Numbered from the stretch's first letter, positions 1 through 7,829 are shown. The stretch: DNA of 26,667 nt from Parasutterella muris (GCF_943193095.1 NZ_CALPCV010000032.1:1-26667); one strand, 5' to 3'. Program-made: numbers and translations. The notes: generated by a model not told the origin, from the sequence alone.

Positions 1-60
1 TTCTAAGAAGCACTGTTCCTGAGTTTTGCTATCCATATTTGTAGGGTGATTGGTTTCTTT

Positions 61-84
61 CATAGGTTATAATTATCACCTATG
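61..84. promoter_or_regulatory. 24-bp near-perfect palindrome, probable operator
   Basis: The left arm CATAGGT and right arm ACCTATG flank the self-complementary centre ATAATTAT. Only one symmetric pair (T/C) breaks the symmetry, so 22 of 24 positions fit. It lies about 190 bases upstream of the ABC-importer binding-protein gene. A TATAAT string sits inside it at 68-73, so a bound dimer would cover a possible -10 element, although I see no matching -35. I infer an operator for a dimeric repressor of the importer operon. The regulator is not in the window and the motif is not one I can name. Confidence 0.5.
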
Positions 85-271
85 AAGTTAAAGAAGTCCA
101 TCTATGCATTGCTCAAAAGGGGTATAAAATCAATTAGTTAAATTAAAGATGAGACTATTTGTAAAAATAGCTCCTAGAATTTTGGGAATTCAGGAAAAAT
201 GTCACAAATATGCCTTCCTGTTGTTAAAATCAGCCTATCGCGACACTTCGTCGTTTAACACAGAGGTCTTT

Positions 272-1261
272 ATGAAATTACTTACCGCCGCTGCTATGGC
301 CTTGGCTCTTGTCACAGGAAGCGTCAACGCCGCCGAACAGCTCAACGCATACTCAATCATGCCAGAGAAATACGCATCCAAGGTTTTCTCTGAATTTACT
401 AAAGATACCGGCATCAAAGTCAACTTCATGAGATTCTCTTCCGGCGAGGCGCTGGCGCGACTCAACGCTGAGAAGAAAAATCCTCAGGTTGACGTCATGT
501 TAGGCGGCCCGGCCGACACCTATGCGGCCGGTGTTAAGGAAGACATCTTCGAGCAGTATCGTCCGAAAGATTCCGACGCGATCCCCGCAAGTCTTCGTGA
601 CCCGCAGAACCATTGGACCGGTATCGGCATCATTCCGCTTTGTTTCCTGACAAACACCAAGTTCCTTGAAAAGAACAACATGAAGGCCCCTGAAACATGG
701 AACGACCTGCTTGATCCGCATTACAAAAACAATCTTCAGATGGCTGATGCCCGTACCTCCGGAACAGCGACTGAACGCATCTATTCCCTCGTTAAAGTTA
801 TGGGCGAGGACCCTGCCTTTGCATATCAGAAGAAGCTGAATGGCAACATCCAGATGTATACAAAGAGCGGCGCGGGCGGTGCGATGCCGATCGCTACCGG
901 CCAGTGTGCATCCGGCATCTTCTACATTGTTGACGCGCTTGACATCAAACAGCAGGGCTATCCCGTTGTAATCACCTATCCGAAGGACGGTGTTTCCTAT
1001 GGTATCGAGGCAACAGGTATTGTCAAGAACGCCAAGAACATGGACGCCGCCAAAAAATTTGTTGACTGGGCAGCCAGTAAGAAATTCGCCGACTTTATCG
1101 TCGCCAACAAGATCAACTACGTTCCCACCCGTGCAGATGTTAAAACAGATAACCCTCTGCTTGATCTCTCCAAGATCAACATGAAAGACGTTGACGTTGC
1201 ATGGAAGGGTGAAAAACGCAAGGAATACACAAATCGCTGGATCAATGAAGTGATCAAGTAA
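272..1261 (+). CDS. ABC importer periplasmic binding protein (Fbp/Afu type, family 1)
   Basis: This is the periplasmic substrate-capture component of the importer encoded just downstream, 329 residues. The frame is open back to 149, but the start at 272 is preferred. It follows an AGAGGT ribosome-binding site and begins a clean Sec signal peptide (MKLLTAAAMALALVTGSVNA, cleavage before AEQ). The upstream 41 codons do not look like a leader. The mature protein has the two-lobed extracellular binding-protein pattern of COG1840, the family of ferric-iron (FbpA), sugar-phosphate (AfuA) and aminoethylphosphonate binders. The adjacent tyrosine pair that binds iron in FbpA is not obvious, so the ligand is open. 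It is separated from the permease gene by 129 bases carrying hairpins, which fits higher expression of the binding protein than of the membrane parts. Family call firm, substrate unknown. Confidence 0.88.
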   Translation: MKLLTAAAMALALVTGSVNAAEQLNAYSIMPEKYASKVFSEFTKDTGIKVNFMRFSSGEALARLNAEKKNPQVDVMLGGPADTYAAGVKEDIFEQYRPKDSDAIPASLRDPQNHWTGIGIIPLCFLTNTKFLEKNNMKAPETWNDLLDPHYKNNLQMADARTSGTATERIYSLVKVMGEDPAFAYQKKLNGNIQMYTKSGAGGAMPIATGQCASGIFYIVDALDIKQQGYPVVITYPKDGVSYGIEATGIVKNAKNMDAAKKFVDWAASKKFADFIVANKINYVPTRADVKTDNPLLDLSKINMKDVDVAWKGEKRKEYTNRWINEVIK

Positions 1262-1302
1262 TTTCCTTATTTTGCATTTAAATCGCTATTTGAAAATGTC
1301 AG

Positions 1303-1379
1303 TGCCGACAGCAAAGCTGATCGGCATCTGGCATGTCTGTTAGGCAGGGAATTATGCCTGTATCAGTTCCCTGATTTTT
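1303..1379 (+). other. intercistronic hairpins, possible attenuator or mRNA stabiliser
   Basis: The first stem is TGCCG-ACAGC (1303-1312) against GCTGATCGGCA (1316-1326), with loop AAA and one bulge. The second is CAGGGAA (1345-1351) against TTCCCTG (1367-1373), followed by TTTTT at 1375-1379, like a weak intrinsic terminator. A competing stem, AGGCA (1342-1346) with TGCCT (1354-1358), excludes the second one. The hairpins lie between the binding-protein stop and the permease start and would reduce transcription into the permease or protect the upstream message. Confidence 0.55.
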
Positions 1380-1390
1380 GGGAGTAATTT

Positions 1391-3061
1391 ATGACGAGCG
1401 GCATTAAGCGGCAAAGAGACCCGGTGACCCTTCTCACCATATGTGTTCTTTGGCTCGCTATGGGTGTCTTTGTTTTGTATCCGGTCGTCCGTCTTTTGGC
1501 GATGACGTTTATCGTAGACGGGCACTTATCGTTTCAAAACCTCATGCCCTTTCTCGCAAGCTGGTATGACCGCCGAGCTATCGTCAACAGCATCATTCTG
1601 GCTACCGCTGTCGGTGTTGCGGGAACTGCGATCGGATTCATCTTTGCATTTGCTGTTACACGGCTTTCTCTGCCGCGCTGGCTGACCTTCTTTATTAGTG
1701 CGGTGACGCTGCTCCCTCTAATTTCTCCACCTTTTACTTCCAGTATTGCTTTAACACTTTGTCTTGGTCCGAACGGCATTATTCTTTCCGCGCTCGGGCT
1801 GGAAAACTTCAACTTCTTCGGTTTTTGGGGAACGTTCATTTCAGAAACGCTGACCTACTTCCCCATCGCATTTATGACGCTGACGACCATTCTTCAGCGT
1901 ATCGATCCAAATTTAGAGGATGCCGCCTACTCACTCGGTTCCTCCCCGTTTAACGTTTTCCGAAGCGTAACATTCCCGCTGTCAGTTCCGGGTTTAGCAA
2001 ACGCTTTCCTGCTGGTTTTCTCCTGCTCTCTTGCGGACTTTGCGACTCCGCTGGTTTTAGGCGGACACTCCTTCCCGGTTCTTCCGACGCAGGCTTATTT
2101 GCAGATTACCGGCATGTATGATTTCAACGGCGGTGCCGCGCTTTCCTTCCTTCTGCTCGTACCTGCTCTGATTGTTTACGCTCTTCAGAACTTCTGGGTC
2201 GGCCGAAAGAGCTTTGTGACCGTGAGCGGAAAAGCAGGCGGCCGAAGCTCTATCAAGGGACCGGGGACTTTGATTTCCGGTATCGTGATCGGCACTATCG
2301 CTTTTATTACCGCTTTTGTGATTTATCTCTACGCCATTATTTTTGTCGGCTCTGTCGTCAAGGTCTGGGGTGTAGACAACAGTTTCACTCTTGAGAATTA
2401 TCACTACGTATTCACGTTTGGCATGAAGGCGATTAAAGACACGCTGCTGATTGCCTGCGTCGGCACACCGATCGGCGGCCTCCTGGCTGTTCTTATCGGC
2501 TATGTATGCAAGTGGCTGAAAATTAGAGGTCATAAGACGCTTGAGACCGTTTCGCTTCTGAACTACACTCTGCCGGGTACAGTTATCGGTATCGCGTACA
2601 TTATCGCGTTCAACGACAAGCCGCTCGTACTGACAGGTACGGTTTACATTCTGATTGCCGCATACGTGTTCCGTTATTCTTCTGCCGGTATTCGAAACGT
2701 TATTGCCGCGCTTTCGCAGATTGATCCTTCTATTGAAGAAGCGTCCACCAGTCTTGGCGCCTCATCCGCATATACATTCAGGAAGATCACTGTTCCTCTT
2801 GTTCTTCCTGCAGTTCTCACTGGCATGCGCTATTTGTTCATTCATTCCATGACCGCGATCAGCGCGACTATTTTCTTAGTTTCCGTCCAATGGAGTCTGA
2901 TTACCTGCCGAATTCTTGAGTGCATGACCGAACTGCAGTTTGCACAGGCCTGTGCTTTTTCAATTGTTTTAATCCTTATCGTTTTTGCCGCCTCCAGCAT
3001 TATGGCCCTTCTCGCCAAGGTCCTTTGCCCGGTCGGCGATGCTTCCGGAGGTCTTCGCTAA
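1391..3061 (+). CDS. ABC importer permease, two fused transmembrane domains (FbpB type)
   Basis: This inner-membrane permease of 556 residues contains two binding-protein-dependent transport domains in one chain, as in FbpB/SfuB/ThiP proteins. Each half carries the EAA coupling-loop signature: NLEDAAYSLGSSPFNVFRSV near residues 173-192 and SIEEASTSLGASSAYTFRKI near 443-462. About 12 hydrophobic segments are visible, the first near residues 15-38. The start is preceded by GGGAG nine bases upstream. The stop codon directly abuts the ATPase start, so the two are translationally linked. The length, about twice a single permease, explains why only one permease gene is present. It forms the channel used by the binding protein at 272 and the ATPase at 3062. 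Confidence 0.9.
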   Translation: MTSGIKRQRDPVTLLTICVLWLAMGVFVLYPVVRLLAMTFIVDGHLSFQNLMPFLASWYDRRAIVNSIILATAVGVAGTAIGFIFAFAVTRLSLPRWLTFFISAVTLLPLISPPFTSSIALTLCLGPNGIILSALGLENFNFFGFWGTFISETLTYFPIAFMTLTTILQRIDPNLEDAAYSLGSSPFNVFRSVTFPLSVPGLANAFLLVFSCSLADFATPLVLGGHSFPVLPTQAYLQITGMYDFNGGAALSFLLLVPALIVYALQNFWVGRKSFVTVSGKAGGRSSIKGPGTLISGIVIGTIAFITAFVIYLYAIIFVGSVVKVWGVDNSFTLENYHYVFTFGMKAIKDTLLIACVGTPIGGLLAVLIGYVCKWLKIRGHKTLETVSLLNYTLPGTVIGIAYIIAFNDKPLVLTGTVYILIAAYVFRYSSAGIRNVIAALSQIDPSIEEASTSLGASSAYTFRKITVPLVLPAVLTGMRYLFIHSMTAISATIFLVSVQWSLITCRILECMTELQFAQACAFSIVLILIVFAASSIMALLAKVLCPVGDASGGLR

Positions 3062-4153
3062 ATGTCTGTTTCTCTTACTCTTAAAAACATTACCCGCCGT
3101 TATGTCAAAGACAATGAGGAATTTCTGGCGGTCTCCAACGTTAATCTTGAAGTAAAGGATGGGGAGTTTCTGACCTTCCTCGGGCCGTCCGGCTGCGGAA
3201 AGACAACCACGCTTCGCATGATTGCCGGTTTTGAAACGCCGAGCAGCGGTCAGATTCTTCTCGGGGATCAGGACGTTACAAAGATCCCTGCGAACGAGAG
3301 GAGGATGGGCTTTGTTTTCCAGAACTACGCCCTCTTCCCGCACATGAAGATCTTTGACAACGTTGCCTACGGTTTAAAGATTCGCAACGAAAGCAGCGAC
3401 GCAATTAAATCCAAAGTTCGTGAAGCTCTTGCGATGGTTGGATTAGAAAAAGCCGAGCATCGCTATCCTAATCAGCTTTCCGGCGGCGAGCAGCAGCGTG
3501 TGGCCTTGGCACGAGTCTTAGTGCTTCGCCCTAAGGTAATTCTTATGGACGAGCCGCTTTCAAACTTGGATGCGAAGCTGAGACTGCACATGAGAACAGA
3601 AATCCGCCGTATTCAGCAGGAACTTCAGCTTACTTGTCTTTATGTGACCCATGACCAGAAAGAGGCTCTGACAATGTCAGACCGCATCATGGTTATGAAC
3701 CACGGCAAAATCGAGCAGATCGGCACTCCGATGAAGCTTTATGATGACCCTGCCACCGCGTTTGTTGCGGACTTTATCGGACAGGCCAATCTGATTCCTG
3801 GGAAACTCCTGTCTATTGAAAACAACATTGGCACCATCGACGTCAACGGAAGAAAAATCACAGCACGCATGGGTGTTCTCAATCCGCCGAAAGTCGGCGG
3901 CAATGCCCTTCTTGTTGTTCGCCCGGAAAATCTGCTCCCGGCTGAAACGGAAAACGGTCTCGCTGTAGAAATTTCAAATGCGCTCTTTGAAGGTGACCGC
4001 ATTGATTATCTGTTTAAGCTTCTCAACACAGATAGCAGCAAGACTTACTCCATGTCTATTCCTTTCCTGCCCGGAGCTCAGCTTATTTCCGCCGGAACGA
4101 AGCTGAATGCTTCCTTTGTACCGCAGGCCGGGGTGCTTCTTAACGCCGACTAA
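3062..4153 (+). CDS. ABC importer ATP-binding protein (FbpC/PotA type)
   Basis: This cytoplasmic ATPase of 363 residues energises the importer. Visible motifs are Walker A GPSGCGKT (41-48), Q-loop glutamine 87, signature LSGGEQQR (139-146), Walker B VILMDEP (159-165), D-loop SNLDAK and switch histidine 197 in YVTHD. After about residue 240 comes a TOBE-like regulatory region (VVRPENLLPAE). The roughly 360-residue length matches FbpC, PotA and PhnT subunits and argues against the short thiamine ATPase ThiQ. The start follows the permease stop with no spacing. The final codons overlap the stop of the convergent methyltransferase gene by four bases. No terminator is visible for the importer operon, so transcription may run antisense into the methyltransferase gene. 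Confidence 0.92.
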   Translation: MSVSLTLKNITRRYVKDNEEFLAVSNVNLEVKDGEFLTFLGPSGCGKTTTLRMIAGFETPSSGQILLGDQDVTKIPANERRMGFVFQNYALFPHMKIFDNVAYGLKIRNESSDAIKSKVREALAMVGLEKAEHRYPNQLSGGEQQRVALARVLVLRPKVILMDEPLSNLDAKLRLHMRTEIRRIQQELQLTCLYVTHDQKEALTMSDRIMVMNHGKIEQIGTPMKLYDDPATAFVADFIGQANLIPGKLLSIENNIGTIDVNGRKITARMGVLNPPKVGGNALLVVRPENLLPAETENGLAVEISNALFEGDRIDYLFKLLNTDSSKTYSMSIPFLPGAQLISAGTKLNASFVPQAGVLLNAD

Positions 4154-5487
4154 AATCGATAGAGACGATTAAAGAACGCATTGATCTCCGCTTCCAGCGA
4201 CAATCGCTCGGAAGCGGAGATTTTTTCTTGTCGAAGGATTCGAGCGAAGTCTCCGATCCTATGTTCATTATTTTCACTGCAAGGGAGAATCGGGAGACGT
4301 TTAAGATAATTGCATGAGTTATTCGCGGTGGGATTGATTGTCCGAATCAACCTATCGGCTGCGTCAGAGTTCAGGAAAGCCAATAAATAATCCAGTCGAT
4401 CCGACTGATGAGGAAAAATGCCGACTACGGATTGGTCAAAGACTTTATCTTTCATGTAAAAAGCCCTAACCTTTTTAGACTTCACCATCGGCATACCGAT
4501 TCCTTCTCTAAAGTAAAAGGTCCTATTCTGGAACCTCGCTTTCTTATCCGTCTTATAGTGGTGAATCGCTTCTTCATCCCAGAGTATCCAAAATCTGTCT
4601 ATCCCGTAACTGTACGCTTTGGACCCTGCTCCCTTGGCAAGCGGTACACGTCCCTCATCAGGCTCTGAGAAAATAAATCGTTTATTGTCTCCCGTACAAA
4701 TTCCTGTCACGACAGAAGCCTCATCTCCAAGTACCGGAGCGTTTGCATAAAAACGGAGCACCTCTGGAAATAAGAGATCACTTTGAGGTATCTGACTTAC
4801 GGATTCACTGCTGCAACCAAGATCTGTCACTTCCTTGAAACCGCTGTGTACTCGGCAAAGCATCTCGTTATTACGACCTTTTTTAAGATTAATAATGCAA
4901 AGTCCCGAGTAAACGAATTTCAAGCCCGGGAAAAATTTAGACGGAAACAAATACACATCCTCAATACAACACCGGGCAAACAGAAACTCCCGAAGGTGTC
5001 TATGACGATTAAGGTACAAGAATGTATCGGGAACAATAAAAACAAGCCGCCCGCCAGGTTTTAAAAGCGTGATACAGCGTTCGATAAACAACGAGTAACT
5101 CTCTTTTACGTACGAATCAGGAAATTTATTTCTCAGAATCTGACGTTTTTCTTGTGTCTGCCACGCTCCATAAGGCGGATTCCCGATAATCTTATCGATT
5201 TTCCCCTTTAGTTCGTCCACCTGCGAAGACAGCAAAGTGTCACCGCAGAAAACCGAGCACCGGCCCTGGAATTTACTGCTTAGCAATGCGGCGGACCGCG
5301 CATCGATTTCCGACAAAATAAATTCCGAAGGGAGAACTGCGGAAAGTACGGCGTCAGCGATAGCACCTTCTCCAGCAGAAGGCTCGAACACTCGATCTTC
5401 CGGCTTAACATCCAGAAGTCTGACCATGAGACCTAGAATCTCCTTCGACTCTGTGTAATAAGCGCATCGTCTGTCTAGCTTAGGCAT
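4150..5487 (-). CDS. orphan adenine-N6 DNA methyltransferase, gamma class (M.TaqI-like)
   Basis: This 445-residue protein should transfer a methyl group from S-adenosylmethionine to N6 of adenine in a specific DNA site. The order is that of gamma-class enzymes: a motif X-like segment YYTESKEILGLMVRLL (10-25), motif I FEPSAGEG (34-41), an acidic motif II LSEID (58-62), the catalytic NPPY (103-106), then a C-terminal target-recognition region from about residue 230 resembling the TaqI-like specificity domain. The length is close to M.TaqI. No endonuclease domain is attached and no restriction gene is adjacent, so it is either an orphan regulatory methylase or the methyl half of a lost system. 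Its 3' end overlaps the importer ATPase by four bases. The ribosome-binding site is poor. The recognition sequence cannot be predicted from sequence alone. Confidence 0.88.
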   Translation of the reverse strand: MPKLDRRCAYYTESKEILGLMVRLLDVKPEDRVFEPSAGEGAIADAVLSAVLPSEFILSEIDARSAALLSSKFQGRCSVFCGDTLLSSQVDELKGKIDKIIGNPPYGAWQTQEKRQILRNKFPDSYVKESYSLFIERCITLLKPGGRLVFIVPDTFLYLNRHRHLREFLFARCCIEDVYLFPSKFFPGLKFVYSGLCIINLKKGRNNEMLCRVHSGFKEVTDLGCSSESVSQIPQSDLLFPEVLRFYANAPVLGDEASVVTGICTGDNKRFIFSEPDEGRVPLAKGAGSKAYSYGIDRFWILWDEEAIHHYKTDKKARFQNRTFYFREGIGMPMVKSKKVRAFYMKDKVFDQSVVGIFPHQSDRLDYLLAFLNSDAADRLIRTINPTANNSCNYLKRLPILPCSENNEHRIGDFARILRQEKISASERLSLEAEINAFFNRLYRF

Positions 5488-5489
5488 TG

Positions 5490-5568
5490 AAAATCTAAAA
5501 GCACCAGATAGGCCCGCCTAAAAAAGCGGGAAGAAGTATTCTTAGATTTTAGCGGCTTCAGACGCCGC
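5490..5568. repeat. inverted repeats in the methyltransferase leader
   Basis: A 9-bp inverted repeat, AAAATCTAA (5490-5498) and TTAGATTTT (5542-5550), encloses a GC stem CCCGC (5513-5517) and GCGGG (5526-5530). Another stem, GCGGC/GCCGC (5552-5556 and 5564-5568), lies beside it. The region is directly upstream of the methyltransferase start and downstream of the fetB-like stop, both on the minus strand. No T tract follows, so it does not look like a normal terminator. An operator or an RNA structure controlling the methylase is possible. Confidence 0.4.
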
Positions 5569-5620
5569 AGAGTTTCCCTTAGATATACAAAATGGCGCAG
5601 GCTGATCGCTGCCGGACTTT

Positions 5621-6436
5621 CTAGCCGTCCGTATCTCTGATCTGCATAAACTGATCCGCTTTTGTAAAGTAGAGACGTTCTGTCATTTTGATCGCCACAT
5701 ACGCAACAATTGCAGCTACCGCAGCAATACAGAAACAAATAAGAAGCTGATAGCGAACGGCTAAAAGAGGATTAACTCCGGCTAAAATTTGGCCGCTCAT
5801 CATGCCCGGAAGTGCCACGATACCAAGGACCATCAGCATATTAATCGCAGGCAGCATGGCGGCCGCAGATGCCGCACGCACCGTACGGGCTGTCGCCTGC
5901 TCAACATTGGCGCCCATTGCAAGGAGTGTTTCGATTTCATCAGCTCTTAGTTCAAGTTCGCTTCGATAGCGCTCAATCACCAAAGATGCAGCATTCATGG
6001 CCTGGGCTACAAGCATGCCGCCTAATGAAACAATATAACGACCTTCCCACAGCGGCTGGGAGCGTACAACAACAAACTGAAGATAACCTAGCGTGCAGAT
6101 GGAACCCAAGAAAATCGACACAAAGAGAATTCTTTGGTAGATACGTTTTGCTTTTTTTGTATTAAGTCCGGTAATTCTCTTCACTGCAGCTTGGGAAGCT
6201 GCGGCAACCATAAAAATCAGAAAGGCGCAGATGACCCAAGGATTATTTTCTTTAAAAATCCAAAGCAGAATATAGCTCACCGCAACGAGCTGAACCGTTC
6301 CGCGAGCGACCCCGATGATTAAAGACTTGGTAAGCCCCAAGCGGTGTTTAATGGACAAAAACAATGCGATGAGTACTGGAAGCAATCCGAGGCCCATTTG
6401 AAATATCGAGATTTCGTTCGATCCGCTTACTGCCAT
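5621..6436 (-). CDS. fetB: FetB-like ABC permease (UPF0014 family)
   Basis: This integral inner-membrane protein of 271 residues belongs to the UPF0014/FetB family, whose E. coli member works with the ATPase FetA in iron export and oxidative-stress resistance. The family hallmarks are clear: GGMLVAQAMNAASLVIERY in the middle and LPGMMSGQILAGVNPLLAVRYQL near residues 208-230, with about seven hydrophobic segments. The start is supported by AAGAAGGTT just upstream. A fetA ATPase gene is expected next to it but is absent: the neighbours are the methyltransferase and a structured gap. The ATPase may be encoded elsewhere or another ATPase may be shared. The family is certain; iron export is known only from homologues. 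Confidence 0.88.
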   Translation of the reverse strand: MAVSGSNEISIFQMGLGLLPVLIALFLSIKHRLGLTKSLIIGVARGTVQLVAVSYILLWIFKENNPWVICAFLIFMVAAASQAAVKRITGLNTKKAKRIYQRILFVSIFLGSICTLGYLQFVVVRSQPLWEGRYIVSLGGMLVAQAMNAASLVIERYRSELELRADEIETLLAMGANVEQATARTVRAASAAAMLPAINMLMVLGIVALPGMMSGQILAGVNPLLAVRYQLLICFCIAAVAAIVAYVAIKMTERLYFTKADQFMQIRDTDG

Positions 6437-6510
6437 GATTAACCTTCTTTATACTGCGTGTCAGTCTAGATATTATTTAACTAACTAATGAGCGACAGTG
6501 TAATTAGATG

Positions 6511-6746
6511 GAAGCTCCGCAGATTACATAACCTCCCCAATATCGGCATACCTCAAGAGCTAAAGCTATTAGTATTCAGCCTCTCGCCTATTTCGGGCGT
6601 TAGGTAATAACCATTAGCTAATTTCTGGTTAGACTTGTTCCCGTTCCGGCTCACAAGAGAGCGGAACCCCAAGGCTTTCTCGTTTGAGCCGGATCAAGCG
6701 AGCCAAATTCTTTAGGCGGAAGATTATTCATCTTCCGCTTTGTTTT
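6511..6746 (+). ncRNA. candidate structured RNA or long leader in a 408-base gap
   Basis: The gap 6437-6844 holds no convincing reading frame but dense secondary structure. Hairpin 1 runs 6564-6619: AGCTA/TAGCT at the base, then CCT-CT-CGCC (6580-6588) against GGCG-TT-AGG (6596-6604). Hairpin 2 runs 6646-6692: CCGGCTCA against TGAGCCGG, extended inward by GAGA/TCTC. An intrinsic terminator follows at 6716-6746. A possible promoter is TTAACT (6477-6482), 16 bases, TGTAAT (6499-6504), giving a transcript of about 236 bases. I checked it by eye for tmRNA, RNase P, SRP and common riboswitch signatures and saw none. A 6S-like RNA cannot be excluded. It could be a free small RNA or an attenuated leader of the dehydrogenase gene at 6845. 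Confidence 0.4.
6716..6746 (+). terminator. intrinsic terminator upstream of the hydroxyacid dehydrogenase
   Basis: The stem GCGGAAGAT (6716-6724) pairs perfectly with ATCTTCCGC (6730-6738) around loop TATTC, followed by TTTGTTTT. The T tract is on the plus-strand 3' side, so it stops plus-strand transcription before the gene at 6845. The gene upstream (fetB-like) runs the other way, so the terminator must serve an unannotated plus-strand transcript or act as an attenuator. Confidence 0.75.
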
Positions 6747-6844
6747 CTCAGATTGAGAAAATAATATTTCGTTCTGTAAATATTCCTATTATTTTGCGGT
6801 AAAAATTATCTTTATCCAAAGAAAATACCCTTACGAGGAATCAG

Positions 6845-7765
6845 ATGCGAAAGATAGGAATTATCGGGCTTGGCCATGTCGGATCAACGGTAGCATACAC
6901 ACTGATCACAAAAGGGATCGCCGACGAGCTGGTTTTAATTGATCAGAATGATGCGTTATGCACTGCTGAGTATTATGACTACTCAGATTCGCTTGGGCGG
7001 CTTGATACGTACACAAAAATTATCAAGCAGGACTACAGAGCACTTTCTGATGCAGACGTTGTTGTCACGGCTTTCGGCGACATCAAACTGCTGGCGGACG
7101 GAGGCGACCGATTTCTAGAATATACATACAACTGCAGTCAGGCTGCGGCAGTCGGAAAAGCTTTAAAGGCGGTTGGCTTTCATGGAATCCTCATCAACAT
7201 CTCCAACCCTTGTGACGTTATCACAGGACTGCTTCAGCGCTACACAGGTCTTTCTCGAGAAAGAGTCTTCGGCACCGGAACGTTTCTTGATACTGCCCGT
7301 ATGCAGCGAGCGATCAGTCATCGAATTAATGAAAATCCTCATAATATTTCCGGCTATGTCCTTGGCGAACACGGTGAATCTCAGTTTGCTGCATGGTCCA
7401 CCATCGCTGTGCGCGGCATCCCTATGTTCGAACTTGCCGAAGAACAAGATCTGGATCTTGACGCTTTGGATAAAGCGGCAAGAGAAGGGGGTTGGCTGGT
7501 TTTCAACGGTAAGAAGTACACGAGCTATGCAATTGCGACCTGTGCGGTTAAATTAGTACAGGCGGTTCTTTCGGATGCCAAACTCGCCTGCCCCGCTTCT
7601 GTCTATCTCGAACAATACGGGTGCCACGTCGGGTATCCAGCCGTTATCGGGAAAAACGGAGTCGAGAAAATTAATGAAATTCCTTTAACTCCTAAAGAGC
7701 AGGCTCTACTGAATGACTCTGCCAAGATGATTGCTCAGAAGACTCATGACGGATATTTAGGTTAA
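6845..7765 (+). CDS. L-2-hydroxyisocaproate / L-lactate dehydrogenase family protein
   Basis: This cytoplasmic NAD-dependent enzyme of 306 residues should interconvert an L-2-hydroxyacid and its 2-oxoacid. The N-terminal Rossmann motif is GLGHVGS (8-14), with Asp33 placed to bind the NAD ribose. Active-site features are NISNP (118-122), Asp149 and Arg152 in FLDTARMQ, and catalytic His176 in GEHGESQ. Segments such as RKIGIIGLG, SGYVLGEHGESQFAAWST and GKKYTSYAIAT resemble the L-2-hydroxyisocaproate dehydrogenase of Lactobacillus more than standard LDH, so branched-chain 2-oxoacids are plausible substrates. That specificity is inferred. The start has GAGGA six bases upstream. The gene stands alone, after a terminator and before a convergent palindrome-rich gap. 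Confidence 0.88.
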   Translation: MRKIGIIGLGHVGSTVAYTLITKGIADELVLIDQNDALCTAEYYDYSDSLGRLDTYTKIIKQDYRALSDADVVVTAFGDIKLLADGGDRFLEYTYNCSQAAAVGKALKAVGFHGILINISNPCDVITGLLQRYTGLSRERVFGTGTFLDTARMQRAISHRINENPHNISGYVLGEHGESQFAAWSTIAVRGIPMFELAEEQDLDLDALDKAAREGGWLVFNGKKYTSYAIATCAVKLVQAVLSDAKLACPASVYLEQYGCHVGYPAVIGKNGVEKINEIPLTPKEQALLNDSAKMIAQKTHDGYLG

Positions 7766-7797
7766 AGAAACGTTCTGACTATTAGTGTCCTTTTCAA

Positions 7798-7829
7798 TAT
7801 CTTAGTGTGAACAGGTTCACACTAAGATA
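7798..7829. repeat. 32-bp perfect palindrome containing the GTGAAC-NN-GTTCAC core
   Basis: TATCTTAGTGTGAAC (7798-7812) and GTTCACACTAAGATA (7815-7829) are exact 15-bp inverted repeats around AG. It lies 32 bases after the dehydrogenase stop in a convergent gap. It also fits the CRP-type consensus TGTGA-N6-TCACA. The core recurs at 8037 and three times near 25100-25220. No T tract follows on either strand, so it is unlikely to be only a terminator. Confidence 0.75.

Noticed and set aside
149..271. Upstream extension of the binding-protein gene
   Set aside because: The internal start at 272 has a ribosome-binding site and begins a signal peptide. The extension would bury the signal.
4150..6436. 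Restriction-modification or other defence island around the methyltransferase
   Set aside because: No nuclease, helicase, specificity subunit or mobility gene is present. The neighbours are transport genes.
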